NCBI RefSeq assembly: GCF_030867095.1
Contig: NC_081824.1
Location: 171,314,933 to 171,378,932, forward strand
DNA length: 64,000 nt
From: Alligator mississippiensis
Taxonomy: Eukaryota > Chordata > Crocodylia > Alligatoridae
Direction of reading: 5' to 3'
Under the pieces are notes generated by a model, which made no database searches, was not told the DNA's origin, and saw only the letters and a list, made by a program, of their open reading frames with translations. A program made the translations under genes and the position numbers. Numbering within the stretch: the first letter of the stretch is position 1; every line of letters begins with the position of its first letter. Shown here one piece after another: positions 35,276-46,332 of the stretch.

Positions 35276-36352
35276 TGTAGAGAGAGATAACAAACAACTG
35301 ATTACTTAAAATATAAAATGACTTTGTTTAACACAGTGTCAGCAAGCTGTCAGTTCTTAGAACCCCCTTAGCTTAATTTTCACAAAATGACTTAGAGAGC
35401 TTTGTGGTATTTCATTGCTTTTAAATTTATAAAACTAGTGAAAAATGAGGAAAAAAAATCTTAAGACATATGCAACAGCTAGAGTATCACAACAAGAATT
35501 TATAATATTTAAATTTAAGGCAAGAGAAGGAAGAAGAAGACGACTTTCTATTGACACTGTACCAGTTCATAGGCCCTTAAACATGCAACAATGCTATAAA
35601 TCACAGAACTATATACAAAACACTTCCATTGATACTGGCTTTCCAGTAACCTTCCTAATAAGCAGAGAAAGAAGAGACACTGCTAGACTGACATCTTACT
35701 AATGAGTATACTGCTAGAATCAAATGCAGTCTGGATGAATATTTTACAGTAAGAAATAAAGTAAGATTAAAAAATGAGTTTTAATCAAAGACCAATGAAA
35801 AAAATTAAATTACCCCTTTTCTTACCACACTGCATATATAGCAAAAAAAAAAAAATTAACTTTAAATGCAACCATTCAAACCCTCAGTAGAATAAAAGTG
35901 AAGAGACTTAAATAACTGAAGCTGCACTGGATTCTGTGGGCAATATTATTTGTTGAACCAAGTGCATGGTTAGCACTAACTCCCTTAAATGCAATGTCCT
36001 TTTTAAACAAGTAGTAATAAAGTAATCTATACATTATGTAAAACAAAGATGCATGGTACTTTTAAATCTCCTGATTTCTGAGTATCTTAGGATTTAATGC
36101 TGGTATATTTAAGTTATTTTTAGTTTACTGTGCTGCCTCATGTCCAACACACCTTGTTGTGGAAGGATGGGAAAACAGAAGCAAAAATAAAACACGCATT
36201 AACTCACTACTGTCTCTGCTATTTTCAAGATGCAAATCCACATAAGCATAACTAAAAACTATAAAATATAGCCCCATAAGTGCTCTGACGTTGGGATTTA
36301 GGAGATGCTTTTGGGGTGTTCGTGTGCAAAAAAAATAAAATAAATAAATCAC

Positions 36353-37304
36353 TGTTGCAGTGCTCCTTTTAGGGCAGAAACGGCCTAGAGAGGGCCCTTA
36401 GGAACCAGGCATAAACCCCATAGGTGCAGGTTGCCGTGGCAGCAAGCTAATGAGGAAATTAGCCTGGACCTACAACCGGTCAGCTGACTGGAAGGAGGCA
36501 GGGCCCTGGGCCCATATAAGCCCCAGAGCTGGGACTGAAGTCAGTTAGGGCCCTAGCAGCTGCCAGAAGTGGAGTTTGTGCAGAAAAGCTCCACCAAGAT
36601 ACCTGGGTGCCTGTGCTGCTGCTGGTGAGACTAATGAGGTTTAGGAGCTCCTGAAGTATCCAGGGCTAGGAGGAACACATTGTTGAGGGAGAAATTGGCT
36701 CTCTTAAAGGGAGAGAGTGTGACTTCCTCTGTTATGATTGCTGTTACGTTATAGCCCATGGGCTCATATTTATGTTGTTGCTTTTAATCCAACGGGACTG
36801 GGCTGAGGCTATTGGGGAGGAGGAGGCCTCATTGGGGCACACTACTGCGCAGAGCCCCAGCACCAGAAAGCGCAGTGACGGGGGATGAGGAGACCCCAGT
36901 GCCAGAGGGTGCAGTTACTGAGGTTAAGGATCCAGTGGCAACAAGAGGCCGAACTAAACTGAGGCCGTATCACTAGAGACATCTACATACCATCTGTGAG
37001 GCATGGGGCATGGCAAAGGGGCAGTTTCAAAGCCACGCATCTAGCTCATAAGGCTTGGGGTGTCCTGCAAGGCACTTACTTACAATGGAATCCTACAAGG
37101 GGTCTAAGAACCGATGCGGTTTAGTGGGATCCACCAGGACTGTAACTGCATAGCAACTTGAGGGCAGCCTCCCTATCTACTATCTATTATCTTAACCATC
37201 AAGACGTGGCAGGTGAGAGTAGATAGTGCCCGTAGGGCAAGACTGGCATGATCACGGGGCCCTAGGGGCATCATGGCTGTCCCTAGGTACCCCACCCCAT
37301 GACA
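36353..37304. mobile_element. Solo LTR fossil (LTR retroelement, Ty3/gypsy or ERV class)
   Basis: The 952-bp block starts TGTTGCAG and ends CATGACA, with 5-bp duplications ATCAC on each side (36348-36352, 37305-37309). It contains a TATA-like CCCATATAAGCCCC at about 36510. No internal region is attached, so it looks like a solo LTR left by recombination. Family assignment is tentative. Confidence 0.7.
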
Positions 37305-39089
37305 ATCACTTAATTACTGTATTTTTTTAAAATGTCTTACAAAATAGTCCTTACAAGATCAGAGTATTGTAACTTAGAAAATGATATTCACACATATACA
37401 AAATGATTACTGTACTTTATGAGAGGTTTTCCATCCAATATACTTAACAAAAAGTGGGTAAAAACTGATACCTGTTTGACAAAAGGGGTAACCTCGGGTC
37501 TTGAAAAAACGTCAGTTATCCACTCACCAGTAAAGCTGTGTGGAGATTTACAGTGGATGTAGCCTGTAGACAGATGAGTAACTTCCTGAAATTTAGGGTT
37601 CTTTGCCATTCTGAACAACAGAAAGACTGATAGGGAAGCCCAAGGAAATCCTATTCAGCAACATCCAGCCGCATAGTAAGAACTGTAACATGTTCCTGAA
37701 ACAGTGCATGAGATATATACCATCATACATAAGGGATACATGACCCATAGCTAACCTGCTTCATAAACTAGCTGACAGTTTATAAATATTTTTTAAGAAC
37801 TGTAAGTCCTTTTCTGTATAGTGAAAGAAAAGAATGACACTATTCTTTACAACCACGATGCAATTTTTCACTTTTTATTTTTAAAGGCACTTAGAAATGA
37901 TGACACATCTATCTCATTTTCGCATTATAGGACAACATACATTTTACTAAGGCTGACATTCATACACCAGGCAAGAAACATTAGCTTGTTAGAGTTAACG
38001 CACTGCAGACCCTGGCTAATACAGGTTCAATAGGAAGAGCATAATTTCAAAAACGGGGATGAAGGGGCAGCAACTGGTGCTGCAGGAGTAGCTGTACTCT
38101 TCTGCTCCCAGCCTTCCCCCAGCACCCAGGGAGGGCATACCACGCCATGGGAACAGCAGCCAGGGACTTTTCTTTTTAAGTTCCCAAATCAGGTAAGAAT
38201 TTCCTCCCTCACTCTTCAATGCCCCTTCCTTTCTCTTCCATTATCAGCAGCACCTCCCCATATGTCTTACTCCACACCTTCCCCTCTCTGCTTACACCTC
38301 TGAGCACAGGAAGGAGAGAATGCCTTGTCACTGCCACTGTCCCAGCAGTTCCTGCCCGTTCCCCAGATGGAGTGGGGCAGGAGTGGCTCTGGGACTTCCC
38401 CTGATTAAAGCTCTGGCTACTTCAAGCTCCTGCTCCAAAGATTTCTTTTTCTGTCCTCCTTCAAGCAACTGTAGATCACTCCCAAGTGCAGCCTTTTAAT
38501 ACAAACAAACAAACTCTGAGCAAAGAGCAATTACCAGCAAACAAACTCTGAGCAGAGAGAGATGCTGGCACCTCATGCTTAACTACAGAACCTTCACTGG
38601 CCATTTCATGTCAACAGGTCCAAGAGATCATTTTACCAAACGTACTTTATTCTTCCTAGTGACTAGTATACCAACTGTTACACAGATGGCATCCAAAGTC
38701 ATTTGTTTGTTGAGAAAGAGAGACCAAAGTAGGGCTTAGTTAAAGTGGACATACTGGCAAGTTGTTTTGTTTTTCTTTTCTTGACTCTTTTGTTTCGAGA
38801 AGGATGTTTTTAGAGTCCTGGTGGATGACAAATCAACCTGACCTCATTCCAGAAAACTTGACATAGGTATGACAATGAGAACCTTCCAGTTAGTACACAA
38901 CTGAGATCATTCAGACCTATTTTTCCCTTACATATCATATCTGCAAGCTTATTTTTTTTAAGTTTTATTCAGAAGCTATTTGCAAATATTCATATACAAT
39001 AACTGGTTAAAAAAAGTGCCAGACAGAGAACAGACCCAACTGAAATCATGGACCCTTTTTATTGTGAATGTCTTCAAGCACCTATGGGC

Positions 39090-39790
39090 ACCGATAGACA
39101 TAATACTAAAACTTGTTTTAGATGTGGTTTAAACCTGAAGTGAATGGACAAACAAGTCTGTTAAAACAGTTGAAAACTACCTGGAATGGAAAATCAAGTA
39201 CTATTTTGAATGGGCTCACTGTGAACTGGTGTAACATTTGGACACCACACATCCTATGACACAAGCCTGGTAAATCCTCCAGGTAACCCCCCCTGCTGCA
39301 GCTGCTCCCTTGCACTGCTTGTTCAATAAAAGCAGTCTTCCCAACAACTAGCTGTGCCCCCACTTCCTACTCTGTGGAAGCCTCTCATCATGCCTCCTCA
39401 GGCCCTGGGAATCCAAGAACTCAGGACAAAGCACCCCTCAGATCAGGCAAGCAAGCTACAGACTTTGATCAATTACAGGCTACAGACATTTATTGAACTA
39501 ATGTTTAGGAGAGAATGAACAGCAGAGAACTGGGGGGAAAAGACCCAGGCCCAGGTCATCCATCCTTTAAGACAATGAAAGTCTGGGTGCAAGCACTCCC
39601 CTACTACACCCCCAACTGCAAGGCATGCTGGGCAGGGTGCTCACTCCCATTCCCTGGTGTCAGAGCCACAGTATTTACCACACAACTGCCAACAGGTTCC
39701 CAATCAGTGACACTTTGGAATGGTGCAATTGTTGTGTGCCTGCATCCTACATACATATTTGGAGTAGAGCCCCCATTAAGTCTTTCAATA
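39090..39790. repeat. Unclassified ~700-bp interspersed repeat, copy 2
   Basis: Collinear with 7373-8055 over most of its length (see that entry). The left end here reads ATAGACATAATACTAAAACT then GGTTTAAACCTG. Confidence 0.6.
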
Positions 39791-39835
39791 CAGATGTTTA
39801 GCAGGCCTACCTGAACATATACAAGTAATGTAAAC

Positions 39836-40395
39836 CAGGGCTGTCTAACTTCAAGGTGGCTGGAGCCACAGGATGTGCCTGTGGGCATCTGCCAGGGCCA
39901 CACACACCATGCAGGCCACATCCTACGAGATCTCCCACCACAACATGGGCTGTGCTGCCTGGCCTCCCTGCAGGTGGTGCTGATAGCACACAGACCCCTG
40001 GGCCCTCACCTGCCACGCAGCGAAAGCGCACACGTACTCAGCATCCACTCGGTCAGACACTGGGCAAGGCCGACCTATGGTCTGACCCAGTAAGCCGCAG
40101 TTCTTACATTGTACGCCATTCAGCAGGAGAGACAGCCAGCAGGGCCTGCGAGCCACATGCAGTCTATGGGCCATAACATGGCCTGCAACACCCTGCAAGT
40201 GGTCCACAGGCTGCCGATCGAACGCCCCCAGTGAACTATTGAGTATGCAAAAGCACAGTGGGAAAAGAGCTCCTAATTTAACATTAAGCACCCCCAGGTC
40301 CCATTTGCAGAAAATTTTCAGGCCGCATGCACAGTCATTGTTAAAGAAAGAGACTACCATCCTGTCACCTGCGGGCCTGTAATGCAGTGAGGCGA
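39836..40395. mobile_element. hAT-like element, CTGTCTAACT family, right end unclear
   Basis: Starts CAGGGCTGTCTAACTTC, as at 12859. It is GC-rich with GGGCCACACACACCATGCAG content. The right terminus could not be fixed before the CA-rich tract begins. Confidence 0.5.
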
Positions 40396-40396
40396 A

Positions 40397-41066
40397 GTGT
40401 GCTACACACGTGAACACACACACTACATGAACATACAAACATGCACGCATTGTAGACGCACTTGTGCGTATGCATGCACTCGCACACAAAATCACTGCAC
40501 TCGTGCACAGACATGCACACACCCATGCACGCACAGTATGAATATGCGCACATGCATAAATGCTCACAGCAGACATATGCATACACACATGAACACACCA
40601 CACCTGTGCACATGCACTCTCACACAGGCAAACGCCCACTGTGCGTACACAAATGTACACACAAGTGCACTCCCACACACTCATGCACACCAACTGTCCA
40701 TATATGCACATGCATGCATGCACCCACTGCACACATACATGCACTCCTGCACATGTACACACACACTGCACACACCGCACATACACACGTACATAAACAC
40801 ACATGCATGCACTCACACTCCTGCATACACCCCCTGCATGCACATACACGCACGTGCATGAACATGCTGCACCATGCACACTCACAGAGGCACTTGCACT
40901 GTACTCATATATGCACACACTGGTGCACACCAACTGTATACACATGCAGGCACCCCCTGCACGCACTCACAGATACACGCACACATATACTGCATACGTG
41001 AGGCACATACTCCTGCACACCCCCCCTACACGCCTGTCTGTGCGCATACACGCAAGCACACGCACC
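40397..41066. repeat. Long degenerate CA/TGCA-rich tract
   Basis: About 670 bases built from ACACAC, TGCACAC, GCATGCA and ATACAC words with no fixed period. All long frames across it (Cys/Val-rich on minus, His/Thr-rich on plus) are by-products of the repeat. Alternating purine-pyrimidine sequence of this kind can adopt Z-DNA. It directly abuts the BTBD9 CpG island. Confidence 0.85.
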
Positions 41067-41153
41067 TGTGCGCACAGCCCCGCACCCGCACGCCCTGCGC
41101 GCGCGTGACCTCTGCCTGTTCCCGGCGTCGTCCAGCCCCAGGAGCTGTAGCAG

Positions 41154-41203
41154 GGCCGGCCCGAGCCGAGCCGAGCCAAGCCGAGCCGGGCCGGGCCGGG
41201 CCA
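41154..41203. repeat. (GAGCC)n/(GGGCC)n pentamer repeat in the CpG island
   Basis: About nine pentamer units, five of GAGCC/AAGCC type followed by GGGCC type. The C-rich strand is plus, so the transcribed RNA of BTBD9 intron 1 would carry GGCCCGGCCC. Confidence 0.85.
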
Positions 41204-41349
41204 AGGGACTTCGCCCGGGCCCACCCCGCCCCGCCCCGCCCCCCGCGCGAGACAAGCGGGGTCTGGCACCCACACCCCAACCGCCACGCGCGCGCAAGGC
41301 ACGACGGGTAACGACCCCCAGCGCCGGCGCCCCCTACCCCTGCACTCAC

Positions 41350-41480
41350 CGGCCGCAGACAGCAGGGGCCCCGCCTCATCCCCGCCCACCCCGTGTGCCA
41401 CCGCCCGCTACGTCACCGTGCGTGTTGACGCCACGTAGCAACGACAGCCGCGCCCCCCACGTGCTGACGTTCATAGCAAC
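41350..41480 (-). other. BTBD9: Probable untranslated first exon of BTBD9
   Basis: Inside the CpG island a strong minus-strand donor (CGGCCG followed by GTGAGT) ends a putative exon at 41350. The first coding exon has an acceptor only 26 bases before its ATG, so a 5' UTR exon must lie upstream, and this is the only CpG island on that side before GLO1. The right end (transcription start) is a guess. A minus-strand frame opens here (MAHGVGGDEAG), but it is not expected to be protein-coding. Confidence 0.6.
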
Positions 41481-41499
41481 GCCCAGAGGACGGGCCTCG

Positions 41500-41765
41500 T
41501 GCTGCCCTGCGCTCCCTGCCTGGCCTGCTGCTCGGCTTTCTGCTCCGCTTCCTGCCCGGCGCTCAGTCTCGAGCTGCTGCTCTTTCGCCTCCCTCCCTGC
41601 CCTGTTGCCGTGCTCTCCGCGGATCTGTTGCTCTGCTTCCAGCTCCCTGCCTGATCGGCTGCTCTGCTTTCTCCTCCCCAATCTATTGCCTTGCTTCCTG
41701 CCTGTGCTCAGTCCTGATCTGCTGCTCTACTATCTGCTCCCTGCCCTGCCTTCCATCCCCTTGAT
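41500..41765. repeat. Degenerate minisatellite, CTGCTCTGCTTTCTGCTCC units
   Basis: Repeated TGCTGCTC, TGCTTCCTGCC and CCCTGCCCTG words over about 260 bases, like the interior of the element at 3014-3277. Followed by a short TCTCTCTCTCTC run near 41770. Confidence 0.6.
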
Positions 41766-42609
41766 CTCAGGGGTCTCTTTCTCTCTCTCTCTCTCCCCCC
41801 AGCACCCCTCCTCTCCTGGGGCTCCGAGGCATACATTGACACGCCACAGGCTGCGCTGCCCTGCCCTGCGTGATGGGGCAAGAACCAGGGCTTGGATTCT
41901 GCCACGGGGGTTTTGTTGATTTGTCTCCAGGCACTGACTGGTCAGTGGGAACTCTGCCAAGAAACAGCTCCCTCCAGGGCAGCTTTCAACCCAGGCAAAC
42001 CAGGACAGGACAGAGCAAATGTTAACAATTCTGCATGTCAGCCTTTGGTGAAAATTACTCAGCTTACAAAATACGTCCTTGTGCAGAAAGCACTGGCGTA
42101 ACTAGAGTAGAGTGACAGGCGCCAATGAGGGCACGTAGCAAAAAAAAAAATATGGCTTTTGCTGCAGCCACATGATTGCGATGGCAGCGGCAACTGGGCC
42201 ACGTTACTACACTGCTAGGGGAAATCACTCATTGCACTTCGCTTGTGTGGCTGGTAAAAAAGGAGTTAGAAAAGATCCAAATGGTATTTTCAAGTGAAAA
42301 AATGTGCAACCATGTAATGCTTAAATTGCAGATGCAATTTCACTAGTGGGCTAGAATTGTTTTCCCTGTCGTCCTGTTGCTGACCATGAGGGGACAGAAA
42401 AAACAAGTCATAAACCTATATAGATATAGGCTTGATTAAATTAAATCCAATTACATCTTAAATTAAATCTGACTGCAGTCTGAGGAAGCTCCCCAACTCT
42501 GCACAAATTGGCCACCAGTCAAGAAATTACTCCTTACACCAAAACTTGCTTCAAAAGAAAGGGGGAAGGTGGAGTTGGTGGGAAGGGTTCAGGAGGCTGC
42601 GGTTCTCAC

Positions 42610-43540
42610 TAGAGCTGCACTGATACGTTGGTCCGATATCAGATCGGCACTGGTATAAAGAAAATTGGCTGTATCGGAAATTGGCCCCATGCGGCTGATA
42701 AACGCCCATGCGTGCGCAGAACCACAGCGCAGCATGCAGGCAGTGACGCCACAGCCCGGCAGCTTGGAGAGCTGCGTGCAGCTGATGAGTCCCTTGTGGT
42801 GAAAGGGGGGTGGGGGGCAGATCAATGCCCCCTGCCATGAGGGAGGGAGTGGAGCAGTGGCAGATGCTTCCTAGCAGGCAGGGTGGGAGTGGGATGGAGC
42901 TGCTGCTCGTCCAGGGGGCACCTCCCACCACTGCACACACCCCAGGAGAGCATAGGGAGGAGTGTGCCCCCCAGATCTGCGCGGACGGGGGCAGGCTGCA
43001 GCTGCGGGCTGAAGCCAGGGCTGCGCTAGGCTCTTCTCAGCAGGGGCTAGGCTCAGGGTGCATAGCGGCAGTGCTGGGAGGGGGCAATGGGGGGCTGCAG
43101 CCACCCCAAGTTTCACAATAGCCTGGTCCCAGCACTGCCACCATGTGCCTGACTGAACCCCGGCTCTTCCTGGCACATGGGTGGAGGCAAGGGCTGGGCT
43201 TGGGGTGGGCTGCAGTGGTGCTGGGACTGGGCTATGGCAAAGTTTGGGGTGGCTGCAGGCCCCCCATAACCCCCCTCCCAGTGCTGCCGCCACACCCCAA
43301 GCCCAGCCCGCCAAGAAGAGTCCTGTGCAGCCCTAGCTCCAGCTCAGTTGCAGCCTGTGCCCCTCCCCACGCAGATCTGGGGGCACCCCCCACAGAGGGC
43401 GCACAGTGGTGGGAGCTGACCTCCCCGCCACCCCTCAGATGAGCCACAGCTCCGTCCCATGCCCACTCCACCCAGCTGGGCAGCATCTACCCCAACCCCC
43501 CTGCCACACTCCTCCCTCACTGTGGGGGGTGTTGATCTGA
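42610..43540. mobile_element. hAT GGTGCACYGATA family, copy 2 (right end lost)
   Basis: Left end TAGAGCTGCACTGATA and the following GTTGGTCCGATATCAGATC match 31711 onward. The GC-rich core (CAGATCTGCGCGG, CTGGGCAGCATCTACCCC) follows the same order. Homology stops near GTTGATCTG, so about 60-150 terminal bases are missing. Confidence 0.8.
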
Positions 43541-44609
43541 CCACCTAACATCTCATCAAGTCATATTGTTAACAGCAGAGTAGGCATTACACAGCGCTTT
43601 GCTAATCACTTTGAAAAAGGCCATGAAGCAAAAACAATAAAACAAACCACTCACTGAACTGCAATAGAGGATGACATAGCACAAACCAGATCCAGAGTAG
43701 GAGGCAGAGTGGCATAAAACAGGGAATTGTAGGATCCTAATGACATTACTTCCTGCACTCATATACTGTAGGAGGGGGCTACACTGCCAAATGGTCACAT
43801 GTAGAGGCTTGTTGAACATGACATGTTTATTCACCCCTAAGTTGAGCAGTTTGAGAGATAACAGTGTGGGCAAACAGGTGATATGGGCATAAATATGGTC
43901 CTGGATAGGTGTCTAACTACCAGCATAGACAAAGATCAGAAACAGCTCAGCTCTGACTATTGTATATTCCAGTAGTGCTCATACTATTTAAGCAATTTTT
44001 AAGACTGGGATTAAAAGCAGCCCAAGCTCCATAGTACATTTCAGAGAACCTGGGAACAAGGAACATTGAACACAACCTGAATACATCATCTCTTCATAGC
44101 TATATCACACTGGTGCCTCACACTTACGTGATGACCAACTGGTATACCAAGCTCTTTTGAAGCATGTGGGCAACAGATAAAAATTAAAAATCTATCTTCT
44201 TGAAGTAGAAAGGCTGTGTAAATGATGCATTTAATTCAAGAGGCAAGGATTTTTGTGGGTGATATGTTTTATTGGACTAACTGCATAGCTGGTATAAAGT
44301 TAAACAAGCTTTAGAATGCAAGGCATGCTTCAGATATTTAATTCAATGCATTCTTCTAGAAAATTATGCAAGATTAATATCCACTCAGAAAAGGGGAAAA
44401 ATAGGTGTAAAAGCAAGCATCAATGGATTGAATTTTTCATAAAAAAAAAAAAAAATATTAGTAGTAAATCACTTTATTTTCTGTTTTTAAGAAATCTATA
44501 CTGCTGGCTAGAAAAAAAAAAGGAGTGGAAAGTATTTATTTTTTACTGTTATCACAAATAAACTGCTTAATTTATGAACTGTTCTCAAGGTGTTAAATGC
44601 TAAAATATG

Positions 44610-44612
<3 letters not shown>

Positions 44613-44667
<55 letters not shown>
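44613..44667. repeat. (AT)n microsatellite
   Basis: About 27 uninterrupted AT units. Confidence 0.97.
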
Positions 44668-44670
<3 letters not shown>

Positions 44671-44957
44671 TAATAATACATTTTTATAATTAGCTCAAAA
44701 CCACAATGAGTGTAGCTTTTATTGGCTTTTGGTAGTTTGTCATCACTTCCATTTTAATAACTTTTCCCTCAAAATTCAAATGAGCAAATCTCCCACTTTC
44801 TCTACAGTAACACTAGGATCTGGGCCAAATTAAAGACTTTGTATCTTTCCATAAAATGGAGATGACAGGCTCTCCCTCCGCCTCCCTGCAGAAATTAATT
44901 TAATAGTCTGATGCTGCCAGCAGTCATTTCCTCAACCATCCCTTTAGTTATAGTTAG

Positions 44958-46332
44958 GAGGACCCGGGCAATTATAGGCCGGTCAGTCTCACCTCCATCC
45001 TTGGTAAAGTCTTTGAAAAAATTATCAAGGCTCACATTTGTGAGAGCCCAGCAGGGCAAATTATGCTGAGGGGAAACCAGCACGGGTTTGTGGCGGGCAG
45101 ATCGTGCCTGACCAACCTAGTCTCTTTCTATGACCAGGTTACGAAACGCCTGGACACAGGAGGAGGGATGGATGTCGTATACTTAGACTTCAGGAAGGCC
45201 TTCGATACGGTATCCCACCCCATACTGGTGAACAAGTTAAGAGGCTGTGATGTGGATGACTGCACGGTCCGGTGGGTGGCAAATTGGCTAGAGGGTCGCA
45301 CCCAAAGAGTCGTGGTAGATGGGTGGGTCTCGACCTGGAAGGGTGTGGGCAGTGGGGTCCCGCAGGGCTCGGTCCTTGGACCGATACTCTTTAATGTCTT
45401 CATCAGCGACTTGGACGAGGGAGTGAAATGTACTCTGTCCAAGTTTGCAGATGACACAAAGCTATGGGGAGAAGTGGACACGCCGGAGGGCAGGGAACAG
45501 CTGCAGGCAGACCTGGATAGGTTGCACGAGCGGGCAGAAAACAACAGGATGCAGTTCAACAAGGAGAAATGCAAAGTGCTGCACCTAGGGAGGAAAAATG
45601 TCCGGCACACCTACAGCCTAGGGAATGACCTGCTGGGTGGCACAGAGGTGGAAAGGGATCTTGGAGTCTTAGTGGACTCCAAGATGAACATGAGCTGGCA
45701 GTGTGACGAAGCCATCAGAAAAGCCAATGGCACTTTATCGTGCATCAGCAGATGCATGACGAATAGGTCCAGGGAGGTGATACTTCCCCTCTATAGGGCG
45801 CTGGTCAGACCGCAGTTGGAGTACTGCGTGAAATTCTGGGCGCCACACTTCAAAAAGGATGCGGATAACCTGGAGAGGGTACAGAGAAGGGCAACTCGTA
45901 TGGTCAAGGGCCTGCAGACCAAGCCCTACGAGGAGAGACTAGAGAAACTGGACCTTTTCAGCCTCCGCAAGAGAAGGTTGAGAGGCGACCTTGTGGCTGC
46001 CTATAAGTTCATCACGGGGGCACAGAAGGGAATTGGTGAGTATTTATTCACCAAGGCGCCCCCGGGGGTTACAAGAAACAATGGCCACAAGCTAGCAGAG
46101 AGCAGATTTAGATTGGACATTAGGAAGAACTTCTTCACAGTTCGAGTGGCCAAGGTCTGGAACAGGCTCCCAAGGGAGGTGGTGCTCTCCCCTACCCTGG
46201 GGGTCTTCAAGAGGAGGTTAGACGAGTATCTAGCTGGGGTCATCTAGACCCAGCACTCTTTCCTGCTTATGCAGGGGGTCGGACTTGATGCTCTATTGAG
46301 GTCCCTTCCGACCCTAACATCTATGAATCTAT
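44958..46332 (+). mobile_element. CR1 LINE, 5'-truncated, with open reverse transcriptase frame
   Basis: The frame is open from 44958 (GNYRPVSLTSILGKVFEKI) to the TAG at 46245-46247 without interruption. From the ATG at 45063 it reads 394 residues: YLDFRKAFDTV (40-50), GVPQGSVLGPILF (98-110), FADD (128-131), and the CR1 C-terminus ending DEYLAGVI. All visible RT catalytic aspartates are present. The endonuclease half and ORF1 are missing. The 3' UTR ends ATCTATGAATCTAT at about 46332. It is the least decayed CR1 here, hence probably the youngest. It cannot retrotranspose alone. Confidence 0.95.

Larger units (their letters stand above)
25964..41349 (-). other. BTBD9 first intron (about 15.4 kb)
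   Basis: It runs from the proposed donor at 41349 to the acceptor before the coding start. It contains the repeats listed below. Stretches 25964-27000, 27840-28480, 30840-31700, 32610-33730, 35280-36345 and 37310-39090 show no recognisable element apart from a CA microsatellite (33001-33020) and a partial tandem AACAAACTCTGAGC near 38505-38560. Confidence 0.6.
41050..41485. promoter_or_regulatory. CpG island and candidate BTBD9 promoter
   Basis: This is a dense run of CpG dinucleotides in otherwise AT-rich DNA. Upstream of the proposed first exon lie a CRE-like TACGTCAC (41409-41416), an E-box CACGTG (41458-41463), TGACGTTC (41465-41472), and two TAGCAAC sites resembling RFX half-sites (41436-41442 and 41474-41480). 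No TATA box is visible. Motif function is inferred only. Confidence 0.75.

Noticed and set aside
29419-35297. Many overlapping 70-229-codon frames on both strands
   Set aside because: All fall in the GC-rich interiors of hAT elements or the minisatellite; no domain or codon signature is visible.
40365-41001. Long Cys-, His- and Thr-rich frames that look like metal-binding or keratin-associated proteins
   Set aside because: They are translations of the CA/TGCA repeat; frames on both strands and in several phases stay open together, which repeats of this kind produce automatically.
40905-41919. Long plus- and minus-strand frames in the CpG island, one of 283 codons
   Set aside because: High GC depletes stop codons; the frames are Pro/Arg/Ala-rich, overlap on both strands and resemble no protein. 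The BTBD9 promoter explains the region.
42551-43544. Frames of 80-147 codons
   Set aside because: Same reason: GC-rich core of the hAT copy at 42610.
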